Source: UBA4285 sp050944355 (GTDB lineage: Bacteria > Bacillota > Clostridia > Lachnospirales > Lachnospiraceae). Taken from it: a DNA stretch of 64,000 nucleotides. The DNA lies in the NCBI GenBank assembly GCA_050944355.1, contig JBMNQX010000007.1:1-64000 (forward strand), given 5' to 3'. Each line of letters starts with the position of its first letter. Position 1 is the stretch's first letter. Below the pieces are notes generated by a model. The model was not told the DNA's origin and did not search any database. It saw only the letters and a list, made by a program, of their open reading frames with translations. Of the stretch, positions 8,744 through 18,200 are shown one piece after another. The position numbers were made by a program, and so were the translations under genes.

Positions 8744-8781
8744 TCAGAGAGCTTGTGAACATTATCCCTAAGAGCGTAAAA

Positions 8782-8802
8782 CCCCTGCCTTCAGGCATGG
8801 GG
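8782..8802 (+). repeat. Left-end hairpin of the IS605 element
   Basis: CCCCTGCC (8782-8789) pairs with GGCA plus GGGG (8794-8802) around a TTCA loop, with a bulged T at 8798. The right end repeats this geometry, which supports a TnpA binding site. Confidence 0.75.
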
Positions 8803-8821
8803 ATATAAGCGACCGGTAATT

Positions 8822-8864
8822 CATACTTGTATTAAGTAACGATATGCAATATAATACAAGTATG
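8822..8864 (+). promoter_or_regulatory. Start-codon-sequestering hairpin of tnpA
   Basis: CATACTTGTATTA (8822-8834) is a perfect 13-base inverted repeat of TAATACAAGTATG (8852-8864). The last three bases of the right arm are the ATG at 8862, and the alternative ATG at 8844 is in the loop. Such a structure in the mRNA would hide the start of tnpA. Translation-blocking leaders are known for IS200 transposase genes; here the effect is inferred. Confidence 0.65.
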
Positions 8865-9269
8865 AACAAAGAATATAAATCAAATAACAATGTAGTGTAT
8901 TCGTGTAAATATCATGTGGTGTTCTGCCCAAAGTACCGGCGCAAAGTCCTCGTGAACGGCGTTGACGAGAGGTTCAAGGAACTGTGCCGTGAAATCTGTA
9001 ACGAATACCGCATAGATCTTCTGGAAATGGAAGTCATGCCGGATCATGTGCATTTGCTCCTTGAGGTAGATCCGCAGTTCGGAATACACAAAGCCGTAAA
9101 GCACATCAAGGGTTGCACGTCCCGTGCCCTGAGAGAGGAATTCCCGTGGCTCAAGACAAAACTTCCGACGCTCTGGACGAACAGCTATTTTGTATCGACC
9201 GTCGGCGGTGCGCCGCTCGCCATAGCAAAGCAGTATATTGAGTCCCAGAAAACATCCCAGAGGAAGTGA
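8862..9269 (+). CDS. tnpA: IS200/IS605 transposase TnpA (Y1 HUH)
   Basis: A 135-residue single-strand transposase. The HUH metal site is seen in DHVHLLLE, and the nucleophilic Tyr is probably that of AKQYIESQ near the C-terminus. The length fits the 130-155 residues of the family, and no residue appears missing. ATG 8862 is preferred because MNKEYKSNNN is the usual N-terminus; ATG 8844 would add six residues. Neither has a clear ribosome-binding site, in keeping with low expression. TnpA excises and inserts the element as single-stranded DNA using the terminal hairpins. tnpB begins three bases after its stop. Confidence 0.9.
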   Translation: MNKEYKSNNNVVYSCKYHVVFCPKYRRKVLVNGVDERFKELCREICNEYRIDLLEMEVMPDHVHLLLEVDPQFGIHKAVKHIKGCTSRALREEFPWLKTKLPTLWTNSYFVSTVGGAPLAIAKQYIESQKTSQRK

Positions 9270-9271
9270 CT

Positions 9272-10366
9272 ATGCAGAAAGGCATTAAATTCCGGGCGTA
9301 CCCGAACAAGGAACAACAGAGCCTCATCAACCGGACTCTCGGATGCTGCCGCCTTGTCTATAACAAGGGGCTTGATATGCGCAACAGCGCCTATGCTTCC
9401 GGCGAAAAAGCGTCCTACGGGCAGACATCCGCTATGCTGACCGGGCTTAAGAAAACGGAAGAATATGCTTTCCTCAAAGAAGTCGATTCGATCGCGCTGC
9501 AGCAGTCGCTCCGGGATCTCGACCGCGGGTTCAAAAATTTCTTTCAGAAACGGGCAAAGCATCCTGCTTTCAAAAGCAAGCATAATCACCGCCAGTCCTA
9601 CCGGACGATCAACCAGAGCGACAACATCCGTATCGTCGGGAAGTACCTGAAGCTGCCGAAGCTCGGATATGTCAAAATAAAACAGTCCATGGAGACCGGG
9701 CATATCAACAGCGTTACGGTCGAGCGTATCCCGACCGGGAAATATTTCGTCGTTCTGAATGTTGATTTTGAGCCGGAACCCCGTCCGAACGCCGGTCATA
9801 CGGTCGGCATTGATGTCGGGATTAAGGAATTCTACACCGACAGCAATGGAAATATCGTCCGGAACCCGAAATATCTGGAACGGACGCAGCGCAAACTCGT
9901 CCGGGAACAGCGGAGGCTTTCCCGTAAACAAAAAGGCTCCAACAATCGCAACAAGCAGCGCATTAAGGTAGCCGGAGTCCACGAGAAGATCACAAACCAG
10001 AGAAACGACTTTTTGCAGAAACAGTCGACGATGCTCGTCCGTGAAAACCAAACGGTCTGCATCGAAGACCTGAATGTAAAAGGGATGCTTCACAATCACA
10101 AACTTGCCAGATCCATAGCAAGTGCTTCGTGGTCTAAGTTCTTTGACATGCTTGAATACAAGGCAACATGGTATGGCAACAGCATCATAAAAGTGCCGAC
10201 CAACTATCCGAGCAGCCAGACGTGCTCCTGCTGCGGATACAAGAACCCGCTGGTGAGGGATCTTTCCGTCCGCAGATGGGAATGTCCCGTCTGCCATGCG
10301 GTACATGACAGAGACATCAATGCGGCGGTAAATATCCTCCGGAAAGGACTCGCCGCCGCAGTTTAG
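9272..10366 (+). CDS. tnpB: TnpB RNA-guided endonuclease of the IS605 element
   Basis: A 364-residue TnpB of normal length. The RuvC-type triad appears intact: Asp in GIDVGIKEF, Glu in VCIEDLNVKG, and Asp in HDRDINAAVNIL. A Zn-ribbon with CSCCG and CPVCH lies between the last two. The N-terminal part (KGIKFRAYPNKEQQ) is the usual helix-turn-helix region. I start at ATG 9272, since an in-frame GTG at 9266 overlaps tnpA. TnpB is known to be guided by an RNA from the element's right end and to cut DNA next to a target-adjacent motif, which helps the element persist. This copy appears complete and possibly active. Confidence 0.92.
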   Translation: MQKGIKFRAYPNKEQQSLINRTLGCCRLVYNKGLDMRNSAYASGEKASYGQTSAMLTGLKKTEEYAFLKEVDSIALQQSLRDLDRGFKNFFQKRAKHPAFKSKHNHRQSYRTINQSDNIRIVGKYLKLPKLGYVKIKQSMETGHINSVTVERIPTGKYFVVLNVDFEPEPRPNAGHTVGIDVGIKEFYTDSNGNIVRNPKYLERTQRKLVREQRRLSRKQKGSNNRNKQRIKVAGVHEKITNQRNDFLQKQSTMLVRENQTVCIEDLNVKGMLHNHKLARSIASASWSKFFDMLEYKATWYGNSIIKVPTNYPSSQTCSCCGYKNPLVRDLSVRRWECPVCHAVHDRDINAAVNILRKGLAAAV

Positions 10367-10522
10367 AAAACGAAAACATGACAGTACCGTAGGACATACG
10401 GGAATATACGCCTGTGGAGACCGTGTAAAACTAAAGCCCTTTGTGGCAATGTAGTGGTCGTCGAAGCAGGAATCCCCCGGCTTCAGCCGTGGGGAGTGTC
10501 AAGCTTTTTGTTTTTGTAGTAT
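10367..10522 (+). ncRNA. Probable right-end (omega) RNA of TnpB
   Basis: The 3' non-coding end of the element, about 135 bases, leads into the right hairpin (10474-10494) and the terminus near 10502. By analogy with characterised TnpB systems, this region plus the end of tnpB forms the scaffold RNA. The 16-20 bases just past the element then act as guide; here that starts at 10503 (gctttttgtttttgtagtat). The scaffold extent and guide length are inferred; only the hairpin and terminus are seen. Confidence 0.55.
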
Positions 10523-10627
10523 ACTTTTTTAAAGAATGCACTAATGCGCAGTGCTTTTGTAATTTGGAAACGTGGATGAAAATGGTTTTGATATCATCGC
10601 AGGCAGGAGACGGCGGAAGGATCACGC

Positions 10628-11374
10628 ATGCTCAGAAAAAAACTAAAATCGAATGACGGCGCTTCTTTGATGCTGGCGATTTTATTTCTCCTGGTCTGCG
10701 CTGTCGCAGGCTCAGTAATTCTGGCCAGTGCAACGGCTTCTTCAGGCAGAGCTGCGTCGCTTCAGGATACCGGTCTGCAGCAGGAAGAATACGCGGTCGA
10801 CAGCGCTGCGGCGCTGCTGCAGTCAGAACTGGAGAAGGACGCCGCTTATGTAAAGGTGACGGTGAGCTCGAAAGAAAACCCGGCTTCCGGGCAGAAGGAT
10901 GCTCCGGACGACACGGCGACGTCAACCATTTCTGTCTGTGACGCCAGTGGCGCGGAAAAAACGAAATTAACCGGATTTTTTGAGCGGTTCATTGGAAATC
11001 GTTTAATTGGAACTGCTTCTTTGAACTATGATTCCACAAATTTTCTGACAGCTTCCGCCGGGCAGCAGGAGCCGGCTCTTGAAATAACGATGGAAGGCGA
11101 TTCGGATTTTCCGGCCGTCAAGGCTACACCTTCTCTGGCGGGGGATACATTTGCCGTTGTTTTGGAGGAGAAGAATCCTCAGGACGCCAGTGATCCTTAC
11201 ACGAGCACGATTGCGGGGAAGCTGAAGACTGAGGTTGTCAGTGAGAGTGTCAGGGCGGTAAGTCCTGATAAGGGAGCGGAAGCGGAAACGCCGAACACAA
11301 TCGAAAAGACAAAAATTGTGAAGTATTCCCTGACCGGTCTTACGATCGAGGATTGGGGCAGAAGTCATGAATAA
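10628..11374 (+). CDS. Minor pilin / PilX- or GspK-like protein
   Basis: A 248-residue protein with a basic start (MLRKKLKSNDG) and a hydrophobic helix ASLMLAILFLLVCAVAGSVI. Cleavage after Gly would leave Ala at +1 and Leu at +5. The Glu normally needed at +5 is absent, as in tip-capping pseudopilins of the GspK/PilX type. The rest is a Ser/Thr/Asp-rich soluble domain with no recognised fold. An AGGAGA site lies upstream. It is the first gene of a tight operon: its end overlaps the next gene by 8 bases. It probably acts at the membrane to start or cap a pilus. The family call rests on operon order and the missing Glu, not on similarity along the whole length. Confidence 0.7.
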   Translation: MLRKKLKSNDGASLMLAILFLLVCAVAGSVILASATASSGRAASLQDTGLQQEEYAVDSAAALLQSELEKDAAYVKVTVSSKENPASGQKDAPDDTATSTISVCDASGAEKTKLTGFFERFIGNRLIGTASLNYDSTNFLTASAGQQEPALEITMEGDSDFPAVKATPSLAGDTFAVVLEEKNPQDASDPYTSTIAGKLKTEVVSESVRAVSPDKGAEAETPNTIEKTKIVKYSLTGLTIEDWGRSHE

Positions 11375-11699
11375 AAAGCGTATCTTTACAAAATTAAAAT
11401 CTCAAAATGGGGAATCCATTGTAGAAGTATTGGTGGCGGTTCTGATCACAGCTCTCGCGTCTGTGCTTTTTGCAGCCATGTTCACGGCTTCAACACGGAT
11501 TATACAGAGCGGTGCAACGAAGATGAACGAGTATTACGAAAGCCTTTCCGTGGATACAGATACGACAACGACAGCGAAAATCAAATTTTCAGATGTCTCC
11601 GGGCAAGACCTTATGGTAAATGGCTCTTCTGAAAAGCAGGTTACTGTTTATCAGAATAACGGAAAGACAGCGTCATTTTATGTGGGTGGCAGCGAATGA
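11367..11699 (+). CDS. Minor prepilin (PilV/GspI-like)
   Basis: A 110-residue minor prepilin. Leader MNKKRIFTKLKSQNG is followed by ESIVEVLVAVLITALASVLF, with Glu at +5 after cleavage behind Gly. The ESIVEVLVA pattern is typical of PilV/GspI-type subunits. The head is short (about 75 residues) and Thr-rich. It overlaps the preceding gene by 8 bases and the next by 4, so translation is probably coupled. Role inferred: part of a tip-initiation complex with its three neighbours. Confidence 0.8.
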   Translation: MNKKRIFTKLKSQNGESIVEVLVAVLITALASVLFAAMFTASTRIIQSGATKMNEYYESLSVDTDTTTTAKIKFSDVSGQDLMVNGSSEKQVTVYQNNGKTASFYVGGSE

Positions 11700-12262
11700 A
11701 GATAAGGGATAAAAAAGGCTTCACACTGGCAGAGACGCTGCTGACTGTGGTACTGGTACTGTTGGTGTCGGGCGCCGTCGCTGCCGGGATTTCGGTTGTG
11801 AGCAGAACTATCCATAAAATTCAGAACAAGGCCAACGCAGAAGTTCTTCTTAACACCACGCTGACTTTGCTCAGTGAAGACCTGAAGAATACAAAAGCGG
11901 TTGTGATGACGGAAGATGGGTCGGAAGTCGGCTATTTCAGAATCAGAGAGAACGGTGCGGATGTGTGGATCGGTGTGAAAAATGGCGGCAGTACGGCAGC
12001 CGGTCAGAAGACCGATAACACGGGAATTCAGAAGATCTATTATACGGAAACAGTGAGTACGGATGGAGAAAGTGCGTTTGCAGAAACGGGAATTTCCGCT
12101 GCTTATGTGACCGGGAAGGCCAAGACTGACACATTGTATACGACCATCGGTTCTATCACGTATGAAAAGCCGGTGCTGACAATCCATGATCTGGAAGTAA
12201 AAAATTCCGATGATGTGATACTTGCGAAGATCGACTCTTTTTCTGTGGCCGCACAGAAATAA
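11696..12262 (+). CDS. Minor prepilin (PilW/GspJ-like)
   Basis: A 188-residue prepilin with leader MKIRDKKG and helix FTLAETLLTVVLVLLVSGAV, including Glu at +5. The sequence after the helix (NAEVLLNTTLTLLSEDLKNT) resembles the post-helix region of GspJ/PilW subunits. The head includes a repeated beta-like pattern but no recognised domain. The start overlaps the previous stop (ATGA). The next gene starts 25 bases after its stop. It completes a set of three small subunits before the giant one. Confidence 0.8.
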   Translation: MKIRDKKGFTLAETLLTVVLVLLVSGAVAAGISVVSRTIHKIQNKANAEVLLNTTLTLLSEDLKNTKAVVMTEDGSEVGYFRIRENGADVWIGVKNGGSTAAGQKTDNTGIQKIYYTETVSTDGESAFAETGISAAYVTGKAKTDTLYTTIGSITYEKPVLTIHDLEVKNSDDVILAKIDSFSVAAQK

Positions 12263-12287
12263 GACAGTTTCAGAGGTAGACTTGCTA

Positions 12288-15200
12288 ATGAAGAGCAGGA
12301 TTAAGAAGATATTCAATAGAAAAGGCATGACGCTGGCTGAGCTTCTCGTGGTCATCGCCATTATGGCGATCCTTGGCTCACTCGCAACGGTTGCTGTTGC
12401 GCAGTATCGCCGGAATCTCAAGCTTTACGAGATGGACAATACAGCCAAAGAGATCTTTGTCGCGGCGCAGAACCGACTGAGCCTGATGAAGGTGGAAGAT
12501 ATGCTGCCGGAAACCGACTCGGATCAGGAGACAAATCACTATCTGATCTACGACGGGAACAGTGCGTCTGTCCTTCCTGCTGCCTCGGAAACTGACGGGG
12601 CAAAAGAGATATGGGATGCACTTCTGCCTTATGGGGCTATTGACGAGACGGTTCGTGTGAGCGGAAGCTATATCATAAGCTATGATCCGGTGAATGCCGT
12701 AATCAAGGATGTGTTCTATTCTGACCAGTACACATTCAGCAAAGATGATTTCCGCACAAAGAGCGGAATATCTACTTTTTCAGATACTCTGACTGATGCA
12801 GAAACTGATACAGGCGCCAGAAAGCGTTTTAATGATTCCGGAAAAGTCATCGGCTATTATGGCGGTGAAGCCGCCGAGACAGTTGATGTGCTTCATGAGC
12901 CGGAGATTTCTGTCATCAACGGGGATCAGCTGAAGGCAGAAGTGACGCTTAATGAAGCTGACAGGAAACGGAATGATATCGGTTCTGTTCAGCTTATTGT
13001 TACGCTTGGAAACAAGAAAAAGATTCTTGAACCGGATTCTGTTGACACGGCAACCGGAAAATATGAATTTTTACTGGATGATGTGACCTCTGCTGATGCG
13101 AGTTTTACGAAGAAATTCAGTGATACGCTTCAGAAGGCGGGTAATTCCTATCAGCTGGGAGCGGATATTTCTATCCGGGCCGTTGTATTGCCCAAGAAAG
13201 CAGCAATTGATCAGGCCAGCAATCAGATAATTTCGTCTGGCTGGTCAAAGACAGTGACGGTTAATCCGCTTTTTGCAGATGCCGCAGAAGTTCAGAACAG
13301 CACAGGCAGTCAGGGCGGCAGTACTGCCGGTTCAGACTATACGGCTTCTATTTCAAGCTTCCGTCACTTGATCAATCTGCAGACTCTGAACAACTACAAC
13401 AGCAGTACAACTGGCAAGCTTTCTCTTACATCGGCAAAGCAGATCTCAAAGATGGATTGGTCTGACTTTCTTGGAAATGTCAGTAATTCAAATTACAGCT
13501 ATGTTCCGCTGTCGTTAAGCAAGGATTTTACCTACGATGGTCAGTACAATAAGATTGTCAATCTGAAGATCGGAAACGCTGATACAAGCGCAGCAGGCAG
13601 CGGCACGGCAGCTGGCCTGTTTGGTTCCGTGCGCGATAATCTGACACTGCGCAACATGGTGCTGGTTGATTTTGATGTGGCCGGAAGCAATGTCGGTGCA
13701 CTGGTCGGCGAAGTGACGACTGCAGGCAGTCTGAATGTCCGCGGCGTTCTTGCCTGTGCCTATGACAATGGCAGAAGGATTCAGGGAACCGAGAATGCCG
13801 GCGGTCTGATCGGAAAGATTGACGGAAGTGACGTCTCAAACATTTCTTTATCATCTGCTTCTGTTTACGTAGAAGGCGGATCGAATGCAGGCGGTCTGGT
13901 TGGCTCGGCTTCTGATGTGTCAATAAAGGACAGTTATACTGGCGGTCACACAAAAGACGGCGAGTATATCCAGTATCGCAACGGCGATGACGTCCGCATC
14001 AACGTACAGGCAACGGGTGAGAACGGAATCGCAGGCGGACTTGTCGGCACCATTACTGGCAACAATTCTACGGTAGCAGCATCGTATTCGACGGCATCGG
14101 TATACGGAAGCCTGCCTGGAACATTAATCGGGAGCTGCGCAGATGCGGGGATCGAAGATTCAACTGTTTATGGCTCCGGCCTTACTTTGGATACAAATGA
14201 TCAGCAGGTGACAGCTCTGGTTGGAAATGGTTCCGCTATTGAGGGGTATAACTATCGCTCGTTCGTACAGGGAAAACGGATCAGCTACCGGTATGACGCC
14301 ATCGAAAACGCAAAGGGAACGACGACTACGATCATTGGCTTTGCTCTTCCGGGTGTGCAGGATCTGGACAGCACTCTTCAGCAGGCAGCAACAGGTACAG
14401 AAGCGGATACACTTCCATACTTTATCAGCAGTCATTTTGGAGACTGGAAGATCCTGGATCAGGTAGAGGAAAAGCAGATCTATTATGTGGACTTCTACAC
14501 CTATGACGAATCAAAGCTTGTACCTTACACTGACGATCCGATGGTGGATTTTGTCCAGCCGAACTTGAATATTAACCGGCAGGGCGTAGTCGAGGGCGAG
14601 TCCGTCCTTGTTCCGAGTGAAGCACCGGCTGGCAAATATATAGAGTCGATTGATTTCTATCTGACGGACACAGTTGTTGATAATCCGGAGCCAGAAAACC
14701 TTGTCGGTAAAAATACGTACAATCCGAATAAAGCAGCGGGTGCACAATATTCGTACGCGGATAATAACAGCGGAGAAGACAGAACAGATTTTTCCAGCGT
14801 AAATAAGAATATCATCGCCATTGTCAATCTTGCTCCTGCGACTGAAATATCTGGGCGCGTGCAGTTGATGGCCACCTTTTTTGACACCGATGGCTCAGCG
14901 ACTACGCAAGCGCCTCAGGCAATTGCGTATCCGCAGGTCGTAGACGGTAAGGTAACGCCTGTAGAGCCTGTATATCTGGATTATGATTTCAAAGGCTGGT
15001 TTTCGGATGAAAACTGCACAACTTCCGTGGAAGAAGACGACGGAGAAATTACTGTCGGCGAACTGAAGACACTTTACGCACGATATGAGAAAAAGAGCAG
15101 CACGACGAAAACGGTGGCATTTGTCCTGGAAGTGCAGGGAATTAACGGCGCACAGAACACCAGCCTTGGAACCATGCTGGCTCATACGGATACAAACAAA

Positions 15201-18200
15201 TTGGGAGAGGTAAAACTCAGAAATTATAAGAATATTAAGCCGGCGCAGTTATACCGTTGGGATGGCAGTACTTGGACGAATATTGACAATCCTGATTTTA
15301 AGTACGATACCGCAACACTCACGCTGAATGACGACTTAAGCTCTGCAGTCCCCTATGAGGATGCCAAAGCGGATGCGGCTTACAAGATCCTCTACACCGG
15401 CGATATGGTTTCCTACAAGGTGCAGTATATCTTCCAGAATACGGATGGTACTGCGCTGAAATCAACTGATTATTATAAGACTTCTTCTGATGGCAAGTCT
15501 TATGACATGACGCAGAGTGTGAATAATCTGCCGTTTAGTTCCGAAGAGAACAGTAACTTTACTATTGAAACAGAGGAGGCCACTGTCAGCGGGATGCTTG
15601 CAACGGCAAAGCCGCTGAATTTCATGGAGGGTGACCAGGGAAAGTTTACGCTGTCAACGACGGAAGGCAATAATACTGTTCTGAACAAGGATGACAAAAA
15701 TCATATCATCAAAGTTTATTACACCAGAAACAACTATTATCTCACTTACGACTTTCAGTCGGGAATTTATAATTATACGGACAAATCCGGAAATACAGTA
15801 AGAACAGGCATGAAAGCCTCCGAGCTCCACATGTACGGAGAAACCTTCAAACTGCTGGATGATGATCACAACAATAATCAAGAAGGATACGTGCAGAAGC
15901 AAGGATATGCTCTTGCAGAAGGCAAGGAGTGGTACATTGTTCCGGATGATTCGGATGATGCGTCGAAAACGTATGCGAATCTGTCTGCGGATTCGAATTA
16001 TCCGGCTAATCTTGATTCGGAAACTCTTAGAAGTTCCGCAGGATTTACCATGCCCGCTGAAAATGTACATGTGGTGGCGAATTGGCAGAAGAATGCAACA
16101 GCATCCGTAACAGTAGAGATCTTCCGGCAAAATGTAGATCATTCAAAGACAGATCTGTACGATTATTATACTTCATTCACAGATGTCGGCAATTTCAGTA
16201 CGGCTTCAGATCAGAGTATTCAGCTGAGTGATGTCTTTAATGCTATTAAAGGTAAGACGGACGCACCAACAGTAAGCGCCAGATTTCGTACAGGTGATCC
16301 GGATAAGGGTAAGTACCCATCATATGATTACTATGATTTCAATCAGACGAAGACCGCTAAATTATTGCCGAAAGAGGTCAGTCCGGATGGTTCTACTGTG
16401 ATACGGCTTTATTATGACCGTGAAAAGATCAACTATGTGTTTGATTATTCAGATGTAGGAGGAGTCATAAGCGACAAAGAAATTGAAGCGACGGTTGATC
16501 CGGTTACAATATATACACTGACGGTGACACAAACAGAAACGACTCAAACATATAAATATCTGCAGCAAGGAATTAAGGATGGAGCAGAATTAAGATATCT
16601 TACAGATACTCAGGTTTATTACGATAAATATTATAAAGCTTTCTATATAGGTTATTCGAAGGTGCCGAAAGAATATGTTGTGAAGTACAACGGGACCCGG
16701 TATGAACTGGTGGATGACAATACAGATACCAGTAGCGGAGAGTTTTATTATGCGCCTAAAGTAGAAAAGATGAATAACCAATATTATGTTGGCGGGTATC
16801 GAATTAATACAGAGCGCGTGTATTCCGTGGTGTCGGGAGAAAGAAATATAGTGAAAAACACTTACACCTTTGATGATAAGGGGACAACTTATACTAAACC
16901 TGAGTATGGAATCGATAAATGGAACTATGATAATTATGGTAATAAAACATATTTTGGGCATAGTCTGAATGATAAATCAAATGATAACATATACTATTTC
17001 ACATCGTATGATCGAGATTCTATTAAAGAGTATAGTGACAGCGTTAGTGTCATTGAATGGTATTTGAAAAATAATAAAAATACTGACCATGTCGAATTTG
17101 ATATGCCCAATAAAGAAATAGATTGGTCAAAGAGTGGAAATGGCAAACTGGTATATCCGGTCGGATCCAAAGTGCCAAAGGTCAAGTGGACAGGTCTTTA
17201 TGAAGAACCTATTGCGAATTATCCGAATTATTCATGGCCTAATGACTATTCGTGGTATTATTCAGAAAGAATTGGTATTACCTTCCTGGCACAATTTTTG
17301 CCGGATCCACAGTATATCGATGATGCTAATACCATTACTATGTACGCAAAAAATGACTCAAGAAGGAATAATCTGACAATTAACCATTATCTCCAAAGTG
17401 ATTTCAAGACATTACAAGATTCAGATGTCAGCAATTCGAATGTCTTTATTAGTCATTTTGGTGATGCTAGTAAGCCAGTAATTTCGCAAACTACATATGC
17501 ATCTAGTTTTACATTATCGAATAAGTATTTAGGATATTCGGTTTTCGCTTATAAATATCCTAAATCCAATTCGCAGCTTCAGCTTGGGCAAAACAAGAAA
17601 GAAGTAACTACACCCTATAACAACGGAACATTGAATATATATCATAAGCGCAACACCTATCAGATCAGAGTGGAAAACACAGGTGTAGCCTCAGTTCCGG
17701 AACTTAATGAGCTTTATGAACAAAAGATATCCAATTTGGATGCTTCCATAATTGAGGAAATCAAGGAGAACCCACCGGCTAATCTTGGAACAGGGTATAT
17801 CTTTACTGGACTGTATAATTCAAAAGGTTCAGAAGGCGCAATAGTATTTGATGCTGATGGTAAGTTTGTAGGTGATGCGACAACGTATGGCGTTGATACA
17901 GACAATGACGGCAAAGTGGATGCTTTCCAGATGCCTGCTAACAATGTGCAGCTTTTTGCACACTGGGAAGCGCCGAAGGTCAAGGTGTTCTTCAATTTGA
18001 GCGACAGCGTGGACAATCTGAAAGATCTGGAAGCATGCGAAGAGGCAGTAGCCGGAAATGATGTTCAGCTGGTTAAGGGAACAAGCAATCTCTATAAAGT
18101 GACAGACGATCTGTACTATGTTGAGATGTCTCAGGAAACCGCGAAACTTGGCAGTGCGGTAAGTGCTGCCAGCTCCCTGACAGGAAATCTTACAAAGACA

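Larger units (their letters stand above)
8773..10502 (+). mobile_element. IS200/IS605-type insertion sequence with tnpA and tnpB
   Basis: The element has matching terminal hairpins instead of inverted repeats. The left hairpin pairs CCCCTGCC with GGCATGGGG (8782-8802). The right hairpin pairs CCCCCGGC with GCCGTGGGG (10474-10494). Each has a TTCA loop and a single bulged T, as used by Y1 transposases to recognise ends. The right end reads GGGGAGTGTCAA. Between them lie tnpA and tnpB with slightly overlapping coding. Outer cleavage points are inferred. The element sits between a GGDEF gene and the minor-pilin operon. Confidence 0.85.

Noticed and set aside
10538..10562. Short hairpin GCACT...AGTGC with T-run as a terminator
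   Set aside because: The stem has only five pairs, there is no upstream gene end apart from the IS, and the match could be chance.
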